Shown here: positions 11,831-24,964 of the stretch, one piece after another | How positions within the stretch are numbered: position 1 is the stretch's first letter | How the letters are laid out: every line of letters starts with the position of its first letter | Assembly: GCA_907164885.2 (NCBI GenBank) | Contig: OU015499.1 | Span: 165,424,330-165,488,329 of the forward strand | Direction: 5' to 3' | From: Dolomedes plantarius | Lineage: Eukaryota > Arthropoda > Arachnida > Araneae > Dolomedidae | Length of the DNA: 64,000 nt | Notes under the pieces: generated by a model | What the model was told of the DNA's origin: nothing | Databases searched by the model: none | What the model saw: only the letters and a program-made list of their open reading frames with translations | Made by a program: the position numbers and the translations under genes

Positions 11831-12040
11831 GTTATAAACGAACGTGAAAATGTTTAGGTAAGCGAATATTTCCTGGTAAACAGTAAGTGGGGAAGGTCAC
11901 AAGACAAGTAGAAATACTTGTCTATTTGTTTTGTATGCCCCCGGCGACCCTTCCTACGTACCACGTAGAAATATAAATTATAAACGAGTGTGGAAATACT
12001 CGTTTAGGCAAGGGAGTATTTTCTGGTAACAGGTACGGAA
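11831..12040 (+). repeat. Proto-units at the left edge of the 66-bp array
   Basis: Two diverged copies of a TTATAAACGA...TTTAGG..AAG...GTATTT.CTGGTAA segment begin near 11833 and 11980, about 150 bp apart. The second runs straight into the first regular 66-bp unit. They look like older or edge units that escaped homogenisation. Confidence 0.55.
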
Positions 12041-15000
12041 AAATACTCGTACACTTATTTCGTCCCCTCCCAGGCAAGGGAGTATTTTCTGGTAACAGGT
12101 GCGGAAAAATACTCGTTTACTTATTTCGTCCCCGCCCAGGCAAGGGAGTATTTTCTGGTAACAGGTACGGAAAAATACTCGTTTACTTATTTAGTCCCCG
12201 CCCAGGCAAGGGAGTATTTTCTGGTAACAGGTACGGAAAAATACTCGTATACTTATTTCGCCCCTCCCAGGCAAGGGAGTATTTTCTGGTAACAGGTACG
12301 GAAAAATACTCGTTTACTTATTTCGTCCCCGCCCAGGCAAGGGAGTATTTTCTGGTAACAGGTACGAAAAAATACTCGTTTACTTATTTCGTCCCCGCCC
12401 AGGCAAGGGAGTATTTTCTGGTAACAGGTACGGAAAAATACTCGTTTACTTATTTCGTCCCCGCCCAGGCAAGGGAGTATTTTCTGGTAACAGGTACGGA
12501 AAAATACTCGTATACTTATTTCGTCCCCTCCCAGGCAAGGGAGTATTTTCTGGTAACAGGTACGGAAAAATACTCGTTTACTTATTTCGTCCCCGCCCAG
12601 GCAAGGGAGTATTTTCTGGTAACAGGTACGGAAAAATACTCGTATACTTATTTCGTCCCCTCCCAGGCAAGGGAGTATTTTCTGGTAACAGGTACGGAAA
12701 AATACTCGTTTACTTATTTCGTCCCCTCCCAGGCAAGGGAGTATTTTCTGGTAACAGGTACGGAAAAATACTCGTATACTTATTTCGTCCCCTCCCAGGC
12801 AAGGGAGTATTTTCTGGTAAGAGGTACGGAAAAATACTCGTTTACTTATTTCGTCCCCGCCCAGGCAAGGGAGTATTTTCTGGTAACAGGTACGGAAAAA
12901 TACTCGTTTACTTATTTCGTCCCCGCCCAGGCAAGGGAGTATTTTCTGGTAACAGGTACGGAAAAATACTCGTATACTTATTTCGTCCCCGCCCAGGCAA
13001 GGGAGTATTTTCTGGTAACAGGTACGGAAAAATACTCGTATACTTATTTCGTCCCCTCCCAGGCAAGGGAGTATTTTCTGGTAACAGGTACGGAAAAATA
13101 CTCGTTTACTTATTTCGTCCCCGCCCAGGCAAGGGAGTATTTTCTGGTAACAGGTACGGAAAAATACTCGTTTACTTATTTCGTCCCCGCCCAGGCAAGG
13201 GAGTATTTTCTGGTAACAGGTACGGAAAAATACTCGTTTACTTATTTCGTCCCCGCCCAGGCAAGGGAGTATTTTCTGGTAACAGGTACGGAAAAATACT
13301 CGTATGCTTATTTCGTCCCCTCCCAGGCAAGGGAGTATTTTCTGGTAACAGGTACGGAAAAATACTCGTATACTTATTTCGTCCCCTCCCAGGCAAGGGA
13401 GTATTTTCTGGTAACAGGTACGGAAAAATACTCGTTTACTTATTTCGTCCCCGCCCAGGCAAGGGAGTATTTTCTGGTAACAGGTACGAAAAAATACTCG
13501 TTTACTTATTTCGTCCCCGCCCAGGCAAGGGAGTATTTTCTGGTAACAGGTACGGAAAAATACTCGTTTACTTATTTCGTCCCCGCCCAGGCAAGGGAGT
13601 ATTTTCTGGTAACAGGTACGGAAAAATACTCGTATACTTATTTCGTCCCCTCCCAGGCAAGGGAGTATTTTCTGGTAACAGGTACGGAAAAATACTCGTT
13701 TACTTATTTCGACCCCGCCCAGGCAAGGGAGTATTTTCTGGTAACAGGTACGGAAAAATACTCGTTTACTTATTTCGTCCCCGCCCAGGCAAGGGAGTAT
13801 TTTCTGGTAACAGGTACGGAAAAATACTCGTTTACTTATTTCGTCCCCGCCCAGGCAAGGGAGTATTTTCTGGTAACAGGTACGGAAAAATACTCGTATA
13901 CTTATTTCGTCCCCTCCCAGGCAAGGGAGTATTTTCTGGTAACAGGTACGGAAAAATACTCGTTTACTTATTTCGTCCCCGCCCAGGCAAGGGAGTATTT
14001 TCTGGTAACAGGTACGGAAAAATACTCGTATACTTATTTCGTCCCCTCCCAGGCAAGGGAGTATTTTCTGGTAACAGGTACGGAAAAATACTCGTTTACT
14101 TATTTCGTCCCCGCCCAGGCAAGGGAGTATTTTCTGGTAACAGGTACGAAAAAATACTCGTTTACTTATTTCGTCCCCGCCCAGGCAAGGGAGTATTTTC
14201 TGGTAACAGGTACGGAAAAATACTCGTTTACTTATTTCGTCCCCGCCCAGGCAAGGGAGTATTTTCTGGTAGCAGGTACGGAAAAATACTCGTATACTTA
14301 TTTCGTCCCCTCCCAGGCAAGGGAGTATTTTCTGGTAACAGGTACGGAAAAATACTCGTATACTTATTTCGTCCCCTCCCAGGCAAGGGAGTATTTTCTG
14401 GTAACAGGTACGGAAAAATACTCGTTTACTTATTTCGACCCCGCCCAGGCAAGGGAGTATTTTCTGGTAACAGGTACGGAAAAATACTCGTATACTTATT
14501 TCGTCCCCTCCCAGGCAAGGGAGTATTTTCTGGTAACAGGTACGGAAAAATACTCGTTTACTTATTTCGTCCCCGCCCAGGCAAGGGAGTATTTTCTGGT
14601 AACAGGTACGGAAAAATACTCGTATACTTATTTCGTCCCCTCCCAGGCAAGGGAGTATTTTCTGGTAACAGGTACGGAAAAATACTCGTTTACTTATTTC
14701 GTCCCCGCCCAGGCAAGGGAGTATTTTCTGGTAACAGGTACGGAAAAATACTCGTATACTTATTTCGTCCCCTCCCAGGCAAGGGAGTATTTTCTGGTAA
14801 CAGGTACGGAAAAATACTCGTTTACTTATTTCGTCCCCGCCCAGGCAAGGGAGTATTTTCTGGTAACAGGTACGGAAAAATACTCGTTTACTTATTTCGT
14901 CCCCGCCCAGGCAAGGGAGTATTTTCTGGTAACAGGTACGGAAAAATACTCGTTTACTTATTTCGTCCCCGCCCAGGCAAGGGAGTATTTTCTGGTAACA

Positions 15001-18000
15001 GGTACGGAAAAATACTCGTATACTTATTTCGTCCCCTCCCAGGCAAGGGAGTATTTTCTGGTAACAGGTACGGAAAAATACTCGTATACTTATTTCGTCC
15101 CCTCCCAGGCAAGGGAGTATTTTCTGGTAACAGGTACGGAAAAATACTCGTATACTTATTTCGTCCCCTCCCAGGCAAGGGAGTATTTTCTGGTAACAGG
15201 TACGGAAAAATACTCGTTTACTTATTTCGTCCCCGCCCAGTCAAGGGAGTATTTTCTGGTAACAGGTACGGAAAAATACTCGTATACTTATTTCGTCCCC
15301 TCCCAGGCAAGGGAGTATTTTCTGGTAACAGGTACGGAAAAATACTCGTTTACTTATTTTGTCCCCGCCCAGGCAAGGGAGTATTTTCTGGTAACAGGTA
15401 CGGAAAAATACTCGTATACTTATTTCGTCCCCTCCCAGGCAAGGGAGTATTTTCTGGTAACAGGTACGGAAAAATACTCGTTTACTTATTTCGTCCCCGC
15501 CCAGGCCAGGGAGTATTTTCTGGTAACACGTACGGAAAAATACTCGTTTACTTATTTCGTCCCCGCCCAGGCAAGGGAGTATTTTCTGGTAACAAGTACG
15601 GAAAAATACTCGTTTACTTATTTCGTCCCCGCCCAGGCAAGGGAGTATTTTCTGGTAACAGGTACGGAAAAATACTCGTTTACTTATTTCGTCCCCGCCC
15701 AGGCAAGGGAGTATTTCCTGGTAACAGGTGCGGAAAAATACTCGTTTACTTATTTCGTCCCCGCCCAGGCAAGGGAGTATTTTCTGGTAACAGGTACGGA
15801 AAAATACTCGTTTACTTATTTAGTCCCCGCCCAGGCAAGGGAGTATTTTCTGGTAACAGGTACGGAAAAATACTCGTATACTTATTTCGCCCCTCCCAGG
15901 CAAGGGAGTATTTTCTGGTAACAGGTACGGAAAAATACTCGTTTACTTATTTCGTCCCCGCCCAGGCAAGGGAGTATTTTCTGGTAACAGGTACGAAAAA
16001 ATACTCGTTTACTTATTTCGTCCCCGCCCAGGCAAGGGAGTATTTTCTGGTAACAGGTACGGAAAAATACTCGTTTACTTATTTCGTCCCCGCCCAGGCA
16101 AGGGAGTATTTTCTGGTAACAGGTACGGAAAAATACTCGTATACTTATTTCGTCCCCTCCCAGGCAAGGGAGTATTTTCTGGTAACAGGTACGGAAAAAT
16201 ACTCGTTTACTTATTTCGTCCCCTCCCAGGCAAGGGAGTATTTTCTGGTAACAGGTACGGAAAAATACTCGTATACTTATTTCGTCCCCTCCCAGGCAAG
16301 GGAGTATTTTCTGGTAACAGGTACGGAAAAATACTCGTTTACTTATTTCGTCCCCGCCCAGGCAAGGGAGTATTTTCTGGTAACAGGTACGGAAAAATAC
16401 TCGTATACTTATTTCGTCCCCTCCCAGGCAAGGGAGTATTTTCTGGTAAGAGGTACGGAAAAATACTCGTTTACTTATTTCGTCCCCGCCCAGGCAAGGG
16501 AGTATTTTCTGGTAACAGGTACGGAAAAATACTCGTTTACTTATTTCGTCCCCGCCCAGGCAAGGGAGTATTTTCTGGTAACAGGTACGGAAAAATACTC
16601 GTATGCTTATTTCGTCCCCGCCCAGGCAAGGGAGTATTTTCTGGTAACAGGTACGGAAAAATACTCGTATACTTATTTCGTCCCCTCCCAGGCAAGGGAG
16701 TATTTTCTGGTAACAGGTACGGAAAAATACTCGTTTACTTATTTCGTCCCCGCCCAGGCAAGGGAGTATTTTCTGGTAACAGGTACGGAAAAATACTCGT
16801 TTACTTATTTCGTCCCCGCCCAGGCAAGGGAGTATTTTCTGGTAACAGGTACGGAAAAATACTCGTATACTTATTTCGTCCCCTCCCAGGCAAGGGAGTA
16901 TTTTCTGGTAACAGGTACGGAAAAATACTCGTTTACTTATTTCGTCCCCGCCCAGGCAAGGGAGTATTTTCTGGTAACAGGTACGAAAAAATACTCGTTT
17001 ACTTATTTCGTCCCCGCCCAGGCAAGGGAGTATTTTCTGGTAACAAGTACGGAAAAATACTCGTTTACTTATTTCGTCCCCGCCCAGGCAAGGGAGTATT
17101 TTCTGGTAACAGGTACGGAAAAATACTCGTATACTTATTTCGTCCCCTCCCAGGCAAGGGAGTATTTTCTGGTAACAGGTACGGAAAAATACTCGTTTAC
17201 TTATTTCGACCCCGCCCAGGCAAGGGAGTATTTTCTGGTAACAGGTACGGAAAAATACTCGTATACTTATTTCGTCCCCTCCCAGGCAAGGGAGTATTTT
17301 CTGGTAACAGGTACGGAAAAATACTCGTTTACTTATTTCGTCCCCGCCCAGGCAAGGGAGTATTTTCTGGTAACAGGTACGGAAAAATACTCGTATACTT
17401 ATTTCGTCCCCTCCCAGGCAAGGGAGTATTTTCTGGTAACAGGTACGGAAAAATACTCGTTTACTTATTTCGTCCCCGCCCAGGCAAGGGAGTATTTTCT
17501 GGTAACAGGTACGGAAAAATACTCGTATACTTATTTCGTCCCCTCCCAGGCAAGGGAGTATTTTCTGGTAACAGGTACGGAAAAATACTCGTTTACTTAT
17601 TTCGTCCCCGCCCAGGCAAGGGAGTATTTTCTGGTAACAGGTACGAAAAAATACTCGTTTACTTATTTCGTCCCCGCCCAGGCAAGGGAGTATTTTCTGG
17701 TAACAGGTACGGAAAAATACTCGTTTACTTATTTCGTCCCCGCCCAGGCAAGGGAGTATTTTCTGGTAACAGGTACGGAAAAATACTCGTATACTTATTT
17801 CGTCCCCTCCCAGGCAAGGGAGTATTTTCTGGTAACAGGTACGGAAAAATACTCGTTTACTTATTTCGACCCCGCCCAGGCAAGGGAGTATTTTCTGGTA
17901 ACAGGTACGGAAAAATACTCGTATACTTATTTCGTCCCCTCCCAGGCAAGGGAGTATTTTCTGGTAACAGGTACGGAAAAATACTCGTTTACTTATTTCG

Positions 18001-21000
18001 TCCCCGCCCAGGCAAGGGAGTATTTTCTGGTAACAGGTACGGAAAAATACTCGTATACTTATTTCGTCCCCTCCCAGGCAAGGGAGTATTTTCTGGTAAC
18101 AGGTACGGAAAAATACTCGTTTACTTATTTCGTCCCCGCCCAGGCAAGGGAGTATTTTCTGGTAACAGGTACGGAAAAATACTCGTATACTTATTTCGTC
18201 CCCTCCCAGGCAAGGGAGTATTTTCTGGTAACAGGTACGGAAAAATACTCGTTTACTTATTTCGTCCCCGCCCAGGCAAGGGAGTATTTTCTGGTAACAG
18301 GTACGAAAAAATACTCGTTTACTTATTTCGTCCCCGCCCAGGCAAGGGAGTATTTTCTGGTAACAGGTACGGAAAAATACTCGTTTACTTATTTCGTCCC
18401 CGCCCAGGCAAGGGAGTATTTTCTGGTAACAGGTACGGAAAAATACTCGTATACTTATTTCGTCCCCTCCCAGGCAAGGGAGTATTTTCTGGTAACAGGT
18501 ACGGAAAAATACTCGTTTACTTATTTCGTCCCCGCCCAGGCAAGGGAGTATTTTCTGGTAACAGGTACGGAAAAATACTCGTATACTTATTTCGTCCCCT
18601 CCCAGGCAAGGGAGTATTTTCTGGTAACAGGTACGGAAAAATACTCGTTTACTTATTTCGTCCCCGCCCAGGCAAGGGAGTATTTTCTGGTAACAGGTAC
18701 GGAAAAATACTCGTATACTTATTTCGTCCCCTCCCAGGCAAGGGAGTATTTTCTGGTAAGAGGTACGGAAAAATACTCGTTTACTTATTTCGTCCCCGCC
18801 CAGGCAAGGGAGTATTTTCTGGTAACAGGTACGGAAAAATACTCGTTTACTTATTTCGTCCCCGCCCAGGCAAGGGAGTATTTTCTGGTAACAGGTACGG
18901 AAAAATACTCGTATACTTATTTCGTCCCCGCCCAGGCAAGGGAGTATTTTCTGGTAACAGGTACGGAAAAATACTCGTATACTTATTTCGTCCCCTCCCA
19001 GGCAAGGGAGTATTTTCTGGTAACAGGTACGGAAAAATACTCGTTTACTTATTTCGTCCCCGCCCAGGCAAGGGAGTATTTTCTGGTAACAGGTACGGAA
19101 AAATACTCGTTTACTTATTTCGTCCCCGCCCGGGCAAGGGAGTATTTTCTGGTAACAGGTACGGAAAAATACTCGTTTACTTATTTCGTCCCCGCCCAGG
19201 CGAGGGAGTATTTTCTGGTAACAGGTACGGAAAAATACTCGTATGCTTATTTCGTCCCCTCCCAGGCAAGGGAGTATTTTCTGGAAACAGGTACGGAAAA
19301 ATACTCGTATACTTATTTCGTCCCCTCCCAGGCAAGGGAGTATTTTCTGGTAACAGGTACGGAAAAATACTCGTTTACTTATTTCGTCCCCGCCCAGGCA
19401 AGGGAGTATTTTCTGGTAACAGGTACGAAAAAATACTCGTTTACTTATTTCGTCCCCGCCCAGGCAAGGGAGTATTTTCTGGTAACAGGTACGGAAAAAT
19501 ACTCGTTTACTTATTTCGTCCCCGCCCAGGCAAGGGAGTATTTTCTGGTAACAGGTACGGAAAAATACTCGTATACTTATTTCGTCCCCTCCCAGGCAAG
19601 GGAGTATTTTCTGGTAACAGGTACGGAAAAATACTCGTTTACTTATTTCGACCCCGCCCAGGCAAGGGAGTATTTTCTGGTAACAGGTACGGAAAAATAC
19701 TCGTATACTTATTTCGTCCCCTCCCAGGCAAAGGAGTATTTTCTGGTAACAGGTACGGAAAAATACTCGTTTACTTATTTCGTCCCCGCCCAGGCAAGGG
19801 AGTATTTTCTGGTAACAGGTACGGAAAAATACTCGTATACTTATTTCGTCCCCTCCCAGGCAAGGGAGTATTTTCTGGTAACAGGTACGGAAAAATACTC
19901 GTTTACTTATTTCGTCCCCGCCCAGGCAAGGGAGTATTTTCTGGTAACAGGTACGGAAAAATACTCGTATACTTATTTCGTCCCCTCCCAGGCAAGGGAG
20001 TATTTTCTGGTAACAGGTACGGAAAAATACTCGTTTACTTATTTCGTCCCCGCCCAGGCAAGGGAGTATTTTCTGGTAACAGGTACGAAAAAATACTCGT
20101 TTACTTATTTCGTCCCCGCCCAGGCAAGGGAGTATTTTCTGGTAACAGGTACGGAAAAATACTCGTTTACTTATTTCGTCCCCGCCCAGGCAAGGGAGTA
20201 TTTTCTGGTAACAGGTACGGAAAAATACTCGTATACTTATTTCGTCCCCTCCCAGGCAAGGGAGTATTTTCTGGTAACAGGTACGGAAAAATACTCGTTT
20301 ACTTATTTCGACCCCGCCCAGGCAAGGGAGTATTTTCTGGTAACAGGTACGGAAAAATACTCGTATACTTATTTCGTCCCCTCCCAGGCAAGGGAGTATT
20401 TTCTGGTAACAGGTACAGAAAAATACTCGTTTACTTATTTCGTCCCCGCCCAGGCAAGGGAGTATTTTCTGGTAACAGGTACGGAAAAATACTCGTATAC
20501 TTATTTCGTCCCCTCCCAGGCAAGGGAGTATTTTCTGGTAACAGGTACGGAAAAATACTCGTTTACTTATTTCGTCCCCGCCCAGGCAAGGGAGTATTTT
20601 CTGGTAACAGGTACGGAAAAATACTCGTATACTTATTTCGTCCCCTCCCAGGCAAGGGAGTATTTTCTGGTAACAGGTACGGAAAAATACTCGTTTACTT
20701 ATTTCGTCCCCGCCCAGGCAAGGGAGTATTTTCTGGTAACAGGTACGAAAAAATACTCGTTTACTTATTTCGTCCCCGCCCAGGCAAGGGAGTATTTTCT
20801 GGTAACAGGTACGGAAAAATACTCGTTTACTTATTTCGTCCCCGCCCAGGCAAGGGAGTATTTTCTGGTAGCAGGTACGGAAAAATACTCGTATACTTAT
20901 TTCGTCCCCTCCCAGGCAAGGGAGTATTTTCTGGTAACAGGTACGGAAAAATACTCGTATACTTATTTCGTCCCCTCCCAGGCAAGGGAGTATTTTCTGG

Positions 21001-24000
21001 TAACAGGTACGGAAAAATACTCGTTTACTTATTTCGACCCCGCCCAGGCAAGGGAGTATTTTCTGGTAACAGGTACGGAAAAATACTCGTATACTTATTT
21101 CGTCCCCTCCCAGGCAAGGGAGTATTTTCTGGTAACAGGTACGGAAAAATACTCGTTTACTTATTTCGTCCCCGCCCAGGCAAGGGAGTATTTTCTGGTA
21201 ACAGGTACGGAAAAATACTCGTATACTTATTTCGTCCCCTCCCAGGCAAGGGAGTATTTTCTGGTAACAGGTACGGAAAAATACTCGTTTACTTATTTCG
21301 TCCCCGCCCAGGCAAGGGAGTATTTTCTGGTAACAGGTACGGAAAAATACTCGTATACTTATTTCGTCCCCTCCCAGGCAAGGGAGTATTTTCTGGTAAC
21401 AGGTACGGAAAAATACTCGTTTACTTATTTCGTCCCCGCCCAGGCAAGGGAGTATTTTCTGGTAACAGGTACGAAAAAATACTCGTTTACTTATTTCGTC
21501 CCCGCCCAGGCAAGGGAGTATTTTCTGGTAACAGGTACGGAAAAATACTCGTTTACTTATTTCGTCCCCGCCCAGGCAAGGGAGTATTTTCTGGTAACAG
21601 GTACGGAAAAATACTCGTATACTTATTTCGTCCCCTCCCAGGCAAGGGAGTATTTTCTGGTAACAGGTACGGAAAAATACTCGTATACTTATTTCGTCCC
21701 CTCCCAGGCAAGGGAGTATTTTCTGGTAACAGGTACGGAAAAATACTCGTATACTTATTTCGTCCCCTCCCAGGCAAGGGAGTATTTTCTGGTAACAGGT
21801 ACGGAAAAATACTCGTTTACTTATTTCGTCCCCGCCCAGGCAAGGGAGTATTTTCTGGTAACAGGTACGGAAAAATACTCGTATACTTATTTCGTCCCCT
21901 CCCAGGCAAGGGAGTATTTTCTGGTAACAGGTACGGAAAAATACTCGTTTACTTATTTTGTCCCCGCCCAGGCAAGGGAGTATTTTCTGGTAACAGGTAC
22001 GGAAAAATACTCGTATACTTATTTCGTCCCCTCCCAGGCAAGGGAGTATTTTCTGGTAACAGGTACGGAAAAATACTCGTTTACTTATTTCGTCCCCGCC
22101 CAGGCCAGGGAGTATTTTCTGGTAACACGTACGGAAAAATACTCGTTTACTTATTTCGTCCACGCCCAGGCAAGGGAGTATTTTCTGGTAACAAGTACGG
22201 AAAAATACTCGTTTACTTATTTCGTCCCCGCCCAGGCAAGGGAGTATTTTCTGGTAACAGGTACGGAAAAATACTCGTTTACTTATTTCGTCCCCGCCCA
22301 GGCAAGGGAGTATTTCCTGGTAACAGGTGCGGAAAAATACTCGTTTACTTATTTCGTCCCCGCCCAGGCAAGGGAGTATTTTCTGGTAACAGGTACGGAA
22401 AAATACTCGTTTACTTATTTAGTCCCCGCCCAGGCAAGGGAGTATTTTCTGGTAACAGGTACGGAAAAATACTCGTATACTTATTTCGCCCCTCCCAGGC
22501 AAGGGAGTATTTTCTGGTAACAGGTACGGAAAAATACTCGTTTACTTATTTCGTCCCCGCCCAGGCAAGGGAGTATTTTCTGGTAACAGGTACGAAAAAA
22601 TACTCGTTTACTTATTTCGTCCCCGCCCAGGCAAGGGAGTATTTTCTGGTAACAGGTACGGAAAAATACTCGTTTACTTATTTCGTCCCCGCCCAGGCAA
22701 GGGAGTATTTTCTGGTAACAGGTACGGAAAAATACTCGTTTACTTATTTCGTCCCCTCCCAGGCAAGGGAGTATTTTCTGGTAACAGGTACGGAAAAATA
22801 CTCGTTTACTTATTTCGTCCCCGCCCAGGCAAGGGAGTATTTTCTGGTAACAGGTACGGAAAAATACTCGTATACTTATTTCGTCCCCTCCCAGGCAAGG
22901 GAGTATTTTCTGGTAACAGGTACGGAAAAATACTCGTTTACTTATTTCGTCCCCGCCCAGGCAAGGGAGTATTTTCTGGTAACAGGTACGGAAAAATACT
23001 CGTATACTTATTTCGTCCCCTCCCAGGCAAGGGAGTATTTTCTGGTAAGAGGTACGGAAAAATACTCGTTTACTTATTTCGTCCCCGCCCAGGCAAGGGA
23101 GTATTTTCTGGTAACAGGTACGGAAAAATACTCGTTTACTTATTTCGTCCCCGCCCAGGCAAGGGAGTATTTTCTGGTAACAGGTACGGAAAAATACTCG
23201 TATACTTATTTCGTCCCCGCCCAGGCAAGGGAGTATTTTCTGGTAACAGGTACGGAAAAATACTCGTATACTTATTTCGTCCCCTCCCAGGCAAGGGAGT
23301 ATTTTCTGGTAACAGGTACGGAAAAATACTCGTTTACTTATTTCGTCCCCGCCCAGGCAAGGGAGTATTTTCTGGTAACAGGTACGGAAAAATACTCGTT
23401 TACTTATTTCGTCCCCTCCCAGGCAAGGGAGTATTTTCTGGTAACAGGTACGGAAAAATACTCGTTTACTTATTTCGTCCCCGCCCAGGCAAGGGAGTAT
23501 TTTCTGGTAACAGGTACGGAAAAATACTCGTATACTTATTTCGTCCCCTCCCAGGCAAGGGAGTATTTTCTGGTAACAGGTACGGAAAAATACTCGTTTA
23601 CTTATTTCGACCCCGCCCAGGCAAGGGAGTATTTTCTGGTAACAGGTACGGAAAAATACTCGTATACTTATTTCGTCCCCTCCCAGGCAAGGGAGTATTT
23701 TCTGGTAACAGGTACGGAAAAATACTCGTTTACTTATTTCGTCCCCGCCCAGGCAAGGGAGTATTTTCTGGTAACAGGTACGGAAAAATACTCGTATACT
23801 TATTTCGTCCCCTCCCAGGCAAGGGAGTATTTTCTGGTAACAGGTACGGAAAAATACTCGTTTACTTATTTCGTCCCCGCCCAGGCAAGGGAGTATTTTC
23901 TGGTAACAGGTACGGAAAAATACTCGTATACTTATTTCGTCCCCTCCCAGGCAAGGGAGTATTTTCTGGTAACAGGTACGGAAAAATACTCGTTTACTTA

Positions 24001-24804
24001 TTTCGTCCCCGCCCAGGCAAGGGAGTATTTTCTGGTAACAGGTACGAAAAAATACTCGTTTACTTATTTCGTCCCCGCCCAGGCAAGGGAGTATTTTCTG
24101 GTAACAGGTACGGAAAAATACTCGTTTACTTATTTCGTCCCCGCCCAGGCAAGGGAGTATTTTCTGGTAACAGGTACGGAAAAATACTCGTATACTTATT
24201 TCGTCCCCTCCCAGGCAAGGGAGTATTTTCTGGTAACAGGTACGGAAAAATACTCGTATACTTATTTCGTCCCCTCCCAGGCAAGGGAGTATTTTCTGGT
24301 AACAGGTACGGAAAAATACTCGTATACTTATTTCGTCCCCTCCCAGGCAAGGGAGTATTTTCTGGTAACAGGTACGGAAAAATACTCGTTTACTTATTTC
24401 GTCCCCGCCCAGGCAAGGGAGTATTTTCTGGTAACAGGTACGGAAAAATACTCGTATACTTATTTCGTCCCCTCCCAGGCAAGGGAGTATTTTCTGGTAA
24501 CAGGTACGGAAAAATACTCGTTTACTTATTTCGTCCCCGCCCAGGCAAGGGAGTATTTTCTGGTAACAGGTACGGAAAAATACTCGTTTACTTATTTCGT
24601 CCCCGCCCAGGCAAGGGAGTATTTTCTGGTAACAGGTACGGAAAAATACTCGTTTACTTATTTCGTCCCCGCCCAGGCAAGGGAGTATTTTCTGGTAACA
24701 GGTACGGAAAAATACTCGTTTACTTATTTCGTCCCCGCCCAGGCAAGGGAGTATTTTCTGGTAACAGGTACGGAAAAATACTCGTTTACTTATTTCGTCC
24801 CCGC
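12006..24804. repeat. 66-bp satellite array, about 194 units, with higher-order structure
   Basis: The unit starts AGGCAAGGGAGTATTTTCTGG and continues TAACAGGTACGGAAAAATAC then TCGTTTACTTATTTCGTCCC. It contains an inverted repeat, GAGTATTTT ... AAAATACTC, so each unit can fold. Two main versions alternate (CGTTTA...CCCCGCCC and CGTATA...CCCCTCCC). Rare variants recur at fixed spacings: CGACCCCG at 660 or 726 bp (10 or 11 units) and several markers at exactly 6,599 bp. Single-base deletions (CGCCCCTCCC) occur at 12261, 15890 and 22489. Because 66 is divisible by three, one minus-strand frame stays open for 2,093 codons, which reflects the period and not selection. Confidence 0.97.
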
Positions 24805-24964
24805 TCCCTGCCTGGCGGCCCTATTCTATTCGCCTGGCGGGAGTATTCTATCGTTTGACACGTACGCCGTACCTGTTACTTTTGAAAATGGGTAACAGGT
24901 CCAAAGTTCAGTTAACACATACCTGTTACAAAATAACAGGTCCAGTATTTCCGATCCATCCCTA
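24805..24964. other. Right end of the giant hAT
   Basis: After the last unit the sequence leaves the repeat through a GC-rich CCTGGCGG repeat pair and then shows ACCTGTTAC and GTAACAGGT motifs. It ends in CCATCCCTA, the inverted terminus. Confidence 0.75.

Larger units (their letters stand above)
10409..24964. mobile_element. Giant non-autonomous hAT transposon carrying a 66-bp satellite array
   Basis: The left end is TAGAGATGCCAAAAACGAG and the reverse complement of the right end is TAGGGATGGATCGGAAATAC. Both fit the YARNG start known for hAT termini, and both are followed by GTAACAGGTAC-type subterminal motifs. A perfect 8-bp duplication, GTAGTATA, flanks them. The span is 14,556 bp: about 1.6 kb of AT-rich DNA without a useful reading frame on the left, about 12.8 kb of 66-bp tandem repeats, and 160 bp of right end. 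No hAT transposase domain is present, so movement would need a transposase from elsewhere. The clean target duplication suggests either insertion with the array already present or expansion of the array after insertion. Confidence 0.85.

Noticed and set aside
14954..15178. Repeated 74-codon frames with PGRGRNKYTSIFPYLLPENT
   Set aside because: They recur at 21553 and 24126 because the same run of three CGTATA-type units recurs; they are satellite artefacts.
15882..22163. A 2,093-codon minus-strand frame as a giant repetitive protein gene
   Set aside because: The frame is a by-product of a 66-bp period divisible by three; it lies inside a satellite with no splice sites or flanking coding sequence.
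12006..24804. CRISPR-like array
   Set aside because: Units are directly contiguous without unique spacers, and the context is eukaryotic.
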